NCBI GenBank assembly: GCA_003427395.1
Contig: BFEA01000244.1
Coordinates: 1,441,675 to 1,480,031 of the forward strand
Direction of reading: 5' to 3'
Length of the DNA stretch: 38,357 nucleotides
Source: Chara braunii
Taxonomy: Eukaryota > Streptophyta > Charophyceae > Charales > Characeae
Below the pieces are notes generated by a model. The model was not told where the DNA came from. It was given only the letters and a program-made list of their open reading frames with translations, and did not search any database. Below, piece by piece: positions 31,260 to 38,357 of the stretch. Within the stretch, counting starts at the first letter, position 1. Each line of letters begins with the position of its first letter. The translations under genes and the position numbers were made by a program.

Positions 31260-31767
31260 TGTTAGGACCTGCCAAGCACGGACTGAGACACACAGCTGAT
31301 TTCTGAGTTTTGCAAATGGAATGTATGCCTTGCTGAGTTTCCCGCTTGTTGCTGAGTTTTCAAAGTCTGTGTGTGTGTGTGCTTGCTGGTCTGCATGCCT
31401 GTCTGAGTGCTTGTCGGCTTGAGTGTGTGTGTGACCCGCAAGGGCACTTGTTCGTTCAGCAGGCCCGAAGGACCGGTACTTACCTGTCGCCGTGACATTG
31501 AGGGTTGCAGCGGGGAAAACGCTCAAGTGGTGGGGAAAGAGGCCCAGCCATTCTTAGAGCAGCGGAAAACACTCAAGTAAAAGGTAGTCCGGTACCACAC
31601 CAAGTAGAGGTAGATGTGCCGGGAACTTGACGCCGAGCAGAATGGCATTTTCACCGGCCCAGTTGTTGTAGCCTAGGTCTAGGCGGGTACCAGTCCAACC
31701 AGTCTGAGTCTAGGGCCTGTACGGGCAATATCAGAGTCTGCAATGATGTTTCCCTCCGAAAGGGAGG
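31260..31767 (+). repeat. 5' LTR fragment of element D
   Basis: Starts TGTTAGGACC and follows the family LTR through the CGCAAGGGCACTTG and GTACTTACCTG blocks to CTCCGAAAGGGAGG, where an N at 31768 breaks the match. The other copies continue AGGTA. Confidence 0.75.
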
Positions 31768-31768
31768 N
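31768..31768. other. ambiguous base at a suspected assembly join
   Basis: The single N in the window. LTR homology ends here and an unusual G-rich block begins. Confidence 0.9.
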
Positions 31769-32224
31769 GGCGGGGGTGTTTTGGCGGGGGCGGGGGGCGG
31801 GTAGCCCCGCGGCGGGGGTCCGGGGGTGAAACCCCTACCCCGGCTTGGGCCCCGGGGATCCCCGCGTGACAACCGTGGTTAGGACACCCACTGCCGAGGG
31901 GATCTCGGCTGAGACGTTTCGCATGCTTTTGGTTGCACAGTTCGTGGCTTGACTCGCAGCCTGTACACCACTCAATTCTCCATTGTTGCATTTAGTCACT
32001 CGTTGTCTGATTTGCTGCACGGTCACAGAGCTGGTCAGATTGGACTCGAGAGGACCTCGTATGCAGTCTGATCGGACTGGGTCGCTGGATCAGACCTCCC
32101 ATGTGAATTTGTTTGTTGTTCTTTGGTTTGCTGCTCTCTAAGTCCAAATGAAATGTCGCTCCGGCTAGGAGTTCTACCTTCTCTTCTCCGAGTTTTTCAG
32201 TCTGTTTTTCTGAGTTCATTTCCG
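31769..32224 (+). other. G-rich block and leader of element D
   Basis: 31769-31860 is extremely G-rich and does not match the corresponding positions of the other LTR copies. From about 31860 to 32224 the sequence is ordinary and probably contains the end of the LTR and the leader. CTGGATCAG at about 32086 is a weak candidate primer site only. No gene is supported. Confidence 0.45.
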
Positions 32225-34029
32225 ATGCCCGTGGAGACTCGCAACCAGAAAGAAGAGAGAGAGAGGAGGGAGAGAGAAAAGGAAGAGAGGGAAAGTGGTC
32301 GTCTGGGGTGGGCAAGGACGGGGAAACGGAGTGTTCGTCCAAGCGAAAAGGGCAGTGTACCTCTTGAGAGTCTGATTGATTCTTTTGCTGATTGGCATCT
32401 CTCCGATCCACCTGCCGACGACAACGGTCCGAAAATGGCCCAGCCACGGCTAACCTCAGTCCAGTGGAAGGCCCTGTTAGATGCAGCCAGCGATGCGGAG
32501 AAACCGTATCTGTAAGCACTCCTAGATAGTGCCATGAAAAAAGAACAGGAGACAGAGAAGGAGAGGAAGGAATTGCTGCTGAAAAGTCAGGAGGCCATTT
32601 TGAAAATCGTCCCCTCGCTGACCAAAGAGCAGTGTGGGGAACAACTGCAGTCCATACTTACCACTATCGTCCAAGTCTGAAGCCTTGAAGATCATACCAC
32701 TCACATCGCCGAAGTCTTCGCAAAATTACAGAAACTTCAGAAGGATCTGATTGAGATGACCGGCAAGTACCGTGACTTGACGATAGAGGTTGCTGCGCTG
32801 CGACAAGCCCAAGTGGCCAATCCTTTTCCTCTACCCCCTGGTTCCGGATCTGCAATTGAAACTAACTCTGCCCCTCTTACCGTATCTTCTTGTACTTCTT
32901 CCTTGAGTGTGATGGCAAACCCCCCGGGACCTGCAATAGGTGCAGATTCCATTGTTGCCGTAACAAGCAATGAGGCAGGAAATTCTGCAACTGTTGCAGC
33001 CCCAAGATCTGAACCAGCAGGTGCTGGTCCCAGCCACGCCGGTCCCTATGTGGATTGAAAAGCGATGCAAATATCGTCTAAGTATGACGGCAAAGAAGAC
33101 GTTGAATCCTGGATCAGCTCTACGAGGGCATACTTTGAGGTTCGGGGACTCAACCTGAGACTGTGATCATGGGTATGAATGTCGAGCCTGTTGTACGGGG
33201 CTTCCTAGAGGTCTAAGGTACACGAGCTGGGGTTCCTAAGATAGAACTGACAAGGTGGCTTAAGGCCACCCCGGTTGCCTCCCTCGAGGAACTCCTCATT
33301 CTCCAATATATGGATCCATACGCTGCCGCAAGGGCAAGGAGCCAGCTTGATAAAATTAAACGCAGCAAGTGGACGGGCTCCATAAAAAGCCTGCAGACCT
33401 ACCTCGGCAAGATGTTTGCTACACCCGAGTTAGAACTGACTGACCAACCTTGCTTGGATGTGGTCAAAGGCGCGGTTCCCACCAGTTTCACTGATCGCCT
33501 TGGCGGGGACTTCATCGGGTATACTGACTGGTTCACTCTTATGAAGGACATAGTCAGTCTTGAGGCTATAAACCTCGTTTCCACAGCAGGCAACAAAAAG
33601 TCCATGGGCGGCAGATGATTCAAAGGCAGCAACCGTTTTGCTATGCATGACCTGCTGGAGGCTGAAGAAGAGGCCGATGCAGATGACCTCACTCTTAGTG
33701 ACGACCAAGAACAAGACACTGATACAACCTGTTCGTCAGCCCATGAGTCTGACGCAAACCAAGAAGAAGAAAAATTCACTGCCTTTAAAAAGATTGCCCA
33801 TACAAAGGGACCAAATCGAAATGCAGGGAAGAACTATGTCCAACTTCCCAAGGGAGTCAAGATCCCAGCAAAACCGGAGGATGTGGCCACTAAACCATGG
33901 GTCGATCTCCGCATCACTAAAAATGATTGGCGGGGTAGACTCAAGAAGGGGGTATGCCTGCATTGCCAGAAACCGAACCGTAAGGTACAAGATTGCTATC
34001 GGCTACAGGGAAACCAGAAGCGGGTGTAG
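32225..34029 (+). pseudogene. gag of element D
   Basis: The first plausible ATG is 32225, giving a Glu/Arg-rich N-terminus; an alternative is 32435. The frame continues to 33058 with stops at 32513 (TAA), 32678 (TGA) and 33056 (TGA), then a one-base shift near 33143 into the frame used to 34029, with stops at 33214 and 33616. A Ser/Thr/Pro-rich linker spans 32870-33050. The capsid-like part includes VESWISSTRAYFEVRG (33104 on) and LDKIKRSKW (33349 on). The knuckle at 33955-33996 reads CLHC-QKPN-R-KVQD-C, with Arg in place of the zinc-binding His. All stops could arise by single C-to-T or G-to-A changes. Confidence 0.8.
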
Positions 34030-34680
34030 AGTCGACTTCAGCATCCTCTACAGCAAGAGAGACTGAATCTGATGCAAATCAGCAGTCCTCCCTTGAAGCC
34101 CAATCATTTGTTGAAGCCAAGGCTGAAGTGTGTAATGTTTTGTATGTCGAGCTTTGGGAGAAGTCGAGGGCGGTCGACTTCCACTACCACTTGGAGCATT
34201 GGGCTGAGATGAAACAGCAACGTGCCCAAGGGACAATGAAGTTGATCTTCTTCAAACTTCTCATAAACCACCGCTATCTCTGTGTCTTGATTGAATGTGG
34301 CGCTAATGCTAACTTTATGTCACCTCATGGGATACGCAAAGTGGGCTTGGGAATGCAGCAAGTGGCCTTGCAGAACGCTTGCCGAACCCAAGTGGGAAAC
34401 AAAGAAGTTGTCTCTTCTACGCATCCAGTCAAAGGTGTGCGCACTACCTTTGACAAGAACAAAACTGTCACACACGCATTGAACTTCTATGTCCTTGACA
34501 AGTGCCCCTTCGACGCTGTCCTTGGCTTGGGCTGGCTGCAGTCCCAATGCGAATGGACCAAGTGGAAGGATTCACTTTTCATGGTCAAAGATGCTCAAGG
34601 GAACGAGCTTCCCGTCCTCTTGGATGAGAAGCACGAGTCCCGAGTGATTTTTCTGAATGCTATAAAGTTCTGCAAGAAAT
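33993..34680 (+). pseudogene. protease of element D
   Basis: In the frame from 33993, VLIECGANANFMS (about 34284-34322) is the active-site loop with Glu where retropepsins have Asp. FDAVLGLGWL follows at about 34509-34538. A frameshift near 34680 joins it to the RT frame. The hydrophobic tail of this frame after 34700 is an out-of-frame reading, not a membrane segment. Confidence 0.75.
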
Positions 34681-36199
34681 GGCGCAAGCACAAAGGGACG
34701 GACAATTGTATGTTGCCTTTGTTCGTCCTACCCATGTGTCATCTACTTTTGCGGTTAATACCACTACTACTTTGGCTAGTGATTCTACTTCTAGCACCTC
34801 TACTTCTCTACCTTCTTCTAGTCCAAATGATCCTACTTCAGATTCGGTCGCCTCTATTCGCAACCTGCGCCCTGATCTAGGTGATCCCCTCGCTGATCCT
34901 CCACCCCCACCGGTTCCACCAAACATCCAAAACATACTCGATCGGTTCCCAGAAGTTCTGGTCGAGCCACGTAGAGTCCCCACGTGATCGGTCCGACACA
35001 CCATCGAGTTGGTCGAGGGTGTTGTTCCTCCAAAGGGCTGCGTATACCGAATGGGACCTGGCGAGTTGGAGGAACTCCGATGACAGATTGACGACATGAT
35101 TGACAAAGGGTGGATCAAGCCTAGTTAGTCTGAATTTGGTGCTCCTGTTTTGATTGTTCCGAAGAAAGGAGGCAAACTCCGCATGTGTATTGAGTATCGC
35201 GGTCTAAACCGCATCACAAGAAAGAACACCTATCCATTGCCCCACATAGATGACTTGCTTGATGGCGCAGGTGGGTGCAAGGTCTTCTCCAAGATGGATC
35301 TCAAGTCTGGCTACCACCAGGTTGAAGTCGATCCTATTGACCAGCACAAAACTACGTTCAAAACACGCGATGGGCTTTATGAGTTTATCGTTATGCCCTT
35401 CGGTCTCACGAACGCACCGGCCACCTTCCAAAGCCTCATGGACAAGGTCCTCCCCGAACAGATTGGCCGGGTCGTGGTGGTATACCTTGATGATATACTA
35501 ATCTTCAACAAATCCATGGAGGAACACCTCAAGCACCTTGAGGAAGTGCTCACTATCCTCAAGAAGACGCAATTCCATCTCAACCTAGAGAAATCTGAGT
35601 TTGGGAAGGATAGCGTCATCTATCTTGGGCATTGGTTGTCTGCTGCAGGCCTAGAGCCTGAGGCAACCAAGGTTGAAGTCATACGCAATTGGCCTCAGCC
35701 CGCAAACATCCGCGAACTACACTCTTTTCTTGGTTTTGCGCTATACTATCGGAAGTTTGTGCCCCGCTTTTCTATTATTGCTCATCCATTGTCCCGGTTG
35801 ACGAGCAAAAATGTTCCCTATTCTTGGGACACCGCGTGCACGAACACCTTTCAAGCTTTGAAAGAAGCCTTGGTAAGTTATCCAGGTCTCCGCATTGCAG
35901 ATCTTAAACCGACATTCGTAGTTACTACAGATGCAAGTCAGTATGGAATCGGCGCAGTGCTGCAGCAAGATGACGGTGATGGCTTGCGACCGCTCAAATT
36001 CTACAGCAAACGCATGCCCAATGTAAAGGTAGCCACTTCCACCTACATGCGCGAGCTCAATGCTCTGCGTATGGCTTTGGATCATTGGAAACACTATCTT
36101 TTGGGATGCCACTTCAAGGTGTTCTCAGATCATGAGACTCTGAAGTGGATCAAGGAGAAAACTACCCTGTCCCCTACGTTAATTCGCTGGTTCCATTAA
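34681..36199 (+). pseudogene. reverse transcriptase and RNase H of element D
   Basis: A Ser/Thr/Pro linker (34740-34910) leads to the RT. Stops at 34985, 35081 and 35126 interrupt the N-terminal part; then 350 codons are open to 36196. GCVYRMGPGELEELR starts at 35036, KMDLKSGYHQVEV near 35294, [14 protein letters not shown] near 35390, and the catalytic YLDD is intact at 35483-35494. RNase H begins TTDASQYGIGAVLQQ near 35924 with its first Asp present and includes the SDHE segment near 36125. The TAA at 36197 falls where Gln is likely. Confidence 0.88.
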
Positions 36200-37351
36200 A
36201 TTGACATCTTTGACTTTGAGTTGAGACACAAAAAGGGTTGTTATAATCGAGTCGTTGACGCATTGTCTCGCCACCCTGAGTACATGACTTGCCTTGTGAA
36301 ATCCTATGACCTCCGGAAGAACTTGAAGGAGGAGCTCATAGAGCATACAGCCAAGGATTCAGAAATGAGTCCCATCCTTGAGCGGCTGCGGGCTGATCCT
36401 AGTAGTCGGTCCGATTTTCACGAATATGGAGGACTGACTTTCCTTCGCTACAGGAACCATGACCGCTTGTGTGTGCCCAACCATGAGCCTCTCCGCACGC
36501 ACTTTCTGAATTTGGCTCATAGCCGGAACGGACACTTCGGCATGGCAAAGACGTACACAAATCTGCTGAGACAGTTTGATTGGCCTGGCATGAAAGAGAC
36601 TGCTGAAAAGTTTGTGACTAAATGTCAAGTTTGTCAACGAATCAAACCATGCAGACAAAAGCCTATGGGGCTATTCACACCCCTTCCCATTCCCGAAGGT
36701 CCCGGGGAGTCCGTCTCCATCGACTTCACTGACTTGGGAAAGGTAAGTAAGAACGGCTACTCACAAGCCATGGTGATTGTTGACCGACTCTCTAAGTTCC
36801 TTAATGTGATTCCTTTGCCACCTCACGCTCCAACAGAACTAGTGATCCGTGACTTCCAACAGAAGTACATTCTGTAGTTTGTAACCCCGAAGACTCTTGT
36901 GAGCGATCGGGATCCGCGCTTCATTAGTACTGAATGGAAGGACTTCACGTCTCAACTAGGGATCAGACTGTGTATGATATCTGGCCGACACCCCGAATCC
37001 AATGGTTTGGCTGAGGAGATCAACCAGACTGTGTTTCAACTTCTCCGCGCCTTGATTATTCCGGATCAGGAAACATGGGATGAAGAAATGTATTCCGTTA
37101 AGGGGTTGTACAACAACTCCGTCCATTCTGCCACCGGCATGACACCCAACATGTTGCATTACGGTTGGCAGATCCGTAATCCGCTCTCCTACCTATTCCC
37201 TGAACAACCAGCTGGCTTAACTCCCAGCAGGCCTGGCTTCAGGGCCAAGTATGATCGCTTGCTCAAAGTTGCCATTGGAGCAATGACCAAGCGACAACAC
37301 GCCATGATCCATCATGCAACCAAAGGCGCCGACCGTTGGATATTCAGGTAG
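36200..37351 (+). pseudogene. integrase of element D
   Basis: The RNase H tail (VVDALSRHPE) is followed by the zinc domain HSRNGHFG and CQVCQ (about 36518-36640). The D,D35E triad is complete: Asp at 36722, Asp at 36905 and Glu at 37013, with exactly 35 residues between the last two. A TAG at 36875 interrupts between the first two. The frame ends at 37349 through a shift just before the GSYVWVK segment. Confidence 0.88.
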
Positions 37352-37812
37352 GAAGCTATGTCTGGGTCAAGATGTGAGAATTTTCAGAAGAAGAGGGAGT
37401 CTCTCGCAAACTTCTCCCACTCTACTATGGTATGTGGGAAGTTTTGGATGTGATTGGCGAAGATCACTTTGGCCCTTCATACGTAGTTGATGTGCCAGCC
37501 TATCTGCTCGCATACCCCGTGTTCCATACATCAAAACTGTACCTCCACCGTGACGCTAAGACGTTCGATTATCACAAAGACATGATCCCTCGTGCAATCA
37601 AAGGTGGGCATGAGATAGACAGAATTAAACAGCACGTAGGGAAGGGACGCAATCGACAGTACCAGGTTCACTTCATGTATCACCCGTTGGACGATCTGTA
37701 CTGGATTTCCAAGCTAGAACTGCTACGCAGTGCACCACGCATTGTTAAAGCCTACGAGCGACAAATTGCAGCTGACTCTACTCCTAAGATCTCTGCAAGG
37801 CTTATTGCGTAG
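37351..37812 (+). pseudogene. integrase C-terminus and chromodomain of element D
   Basis: In the shifted frame, GSYVWVKM is followed by a TGA at 37375, then EFSEEEGVSRKLLP and the YPVFHTSKL block (37516 on). The chromodomain runs about 37603-37770 (GGHEIDRIKQH, YQVHFMYHP, then LYWISKLELL), with aromatic positions partly kept. Ends at TAA-equivalent TAG 37810-37812. It would have targeted integration to modified histones. Confidence 0.82.
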
Positions 37813-37892
37813 GAACCTCTTTGCCTTGCTTGCTTACGATGCGTTTGTCGAGGACTCAGAATGAGTTACTCGCTCGAAGGGACCTCGCTCTT

Positions 37893-37905
37893 GAGGGGGG
37901 GGTAG
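37893..37905 (+). other. polypurine tract of element D
   Basis: GAGGGGGGGGTAG immediately before TGTAATGACC at 37906. It marks the 3' LTR boundary. Confidence 0.85.
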
Positions 37906-38357
37906 TGTAATGACCCCTCCAAACATGGACTGAAACACACGACTGATTTCTGAGTTTTGCCCACAGACTGAATGCCTTGCTGAGTTTCCCGCCTGCTACT
38001 AAGTCTGTGTGTGCACGCTTGCTGGACCGCATGTCTGTCTGAGTGCTGGTTGGCTTGAGTGTGTGTGTGGCCCGCAAGGGCACTTGCTTGTTCATTGGGC
38101 CCTCAGGGCCAGTACTTACCTGTGGCCGTGACATTGAGGGAATGCAGCAGGAAAAACACTCAAGTAGCAGGTAGGCCGGTACCAAGCCCCAAAGAGGTAC
38201 ATGTGCGGGTACTGGAGGCCGAGCAGAAGAAGACTTTAGAGGCCCAGTAGTTGTAGGTTAGGTCTAGGCGGATACCAGTCCAACCAGTCTGGGTCTAGGG
38301 CCTGTACGGGCAATATCAGAGTCTGCAATGATGTTTCCCTCCGAAAGGGAGGAGGTA
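37906..38357 (+). repeat. 3' LTR of element D, cut by the window end
   Basis: Starts TGTAATGACCCC and matches the copies at 27272 and 31260. It has a single 42-bp unit and the conserved GTACTTACCTG block (38112-38122). The end lies outside the window. Confidence 0.88.

Larger units (their letters stand above)
31260..38357 (+). mobile_element. Ty3/Gypsy element D (chromodomain type), nearly complete
   Basis: Order: partial 5' LTR (31260-31767), doubtful G-rich block, gag (32225-34029), protease, RT, RNase H, integrase, chromodomain, polypurine tract (37893-37905) and 3' LTR from 37906 to the window end. The pol frame is one frame from 34679 to about 37345 with only five stops, much better preserved than A or B. 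The target duplication cannot be checked because the right end is outside. Confidence 0.85.

Noticed and set aside
27272-31767. A single non-autonomous LTR element carrying the dynein exon between two D-family LTRs
   Set aside because: No polypurine tract precedes the LTR at 31260, that LTR is better explained as the 5' LTR of element D, and the flanks show no matching target duplication. It remains possible but unsupported.
32086-32098. Primer-binding site TGGATCAGACC for element D
   Set aside because: It begins with TGG and a similar TGGATCAG lies near 28338, but I cannot match it to a tRNA 3' end, and the nearby assembly is doubtful.
34700-34880. hydrophobic Leu-rich tail suggesting a membrane protein
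   Set aside because: It is the out-of-frame translation of a Thr/Ser-rich linker in pol; the correct frame shifts near 34680.
1-38357. tRNA, rRNA or other structured RNA genes
   Set aside because: I scanned for conserved tRNA box sequences and rRNA-like blocks by eye and saw none; a covariance-model search would be needed to exclude them.

Overview
This is a eukaryotic, transposon-dominated window. It most resembles the nuclear genome of a streptophyte green alga; Chara braunii is my best guess, from general familiarity with the style of its Ty3 polyproteins and not from any search. Supporting signs are chromodomain-bearing Ty3/Gypsy elements with a plant-type initiator-tRNA-Met primer site, a plant-like RepHel Helitron with a hairpin+CTAG end, and one spliced exon of an axonemal dynein heavy chain. 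Flowering plants and conifers lack that gene; lineages with swimming sperm keep it.
Layout. 1-3375: microsatellite, one long unidentified ORF (218-1348) and AT-rich DNA without recognisable genes. 3376-11815: a decayed autonomous Helitron. It holds a RepHel pseudogene (about 3481-9332) with the HUH and tyrosine motifs and a Pif1-type helicase, a second unidentified broken ORF (9412-11114), simple repeats, and a 3' hairpin followed by CTAG. 11816-26149: Ty3/Gypsy element A, whose 5' LTR is not visible. It is interrupted first by element B (17037-24472, same strand, 5-bp target duplication TATGG) and then by C (24814-25963), a solo LTR of B's family in the opposite orientation, flanked by TAAA. 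C splits A's chromodomain. 26150-27271: start of A's 3' LTR and following DNA. 27272-27811 or beyond: a lone LTR copy of element D's family. 29114-29359, minus strand: the dynein exon, the only host-gene piece I can identify with confidence. 31260-38357: Ty3/Gypsy element D, the best preserved element, with a 5' LTR fragment, gag, protease, RT-RNase H, integrase, chromodomain, polypurine tract and the start of the 3' LTR, cut by the window edge. One ambiguous base (31768) followed by a G-rich block marks a doubtful assembly join.
How it fits together. The coding capacity is almost all gag-pol and Rep-helicase from elements that inserted into one another. All are inactivated by frameshifts and premature stops. 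Many stops are TGA where the family has Arg (CGA) or Trp (TGG), or TAA/TAG where Gln is likely, so deamination of methylated cytosine probably drove the decay. B-family LTRs carry a variable array of 31-bp repeats and a perfect G-box palindrome conserved in three copies, and B's leader adds TGACGTGG sites. I found no convincing new defence or metabolic system. The least explained items are the Helitron accessory ORF, the 376-aa ORF, the LTR repeat array, and the antisense splice-donor consensus shared by three D-family LTRs.
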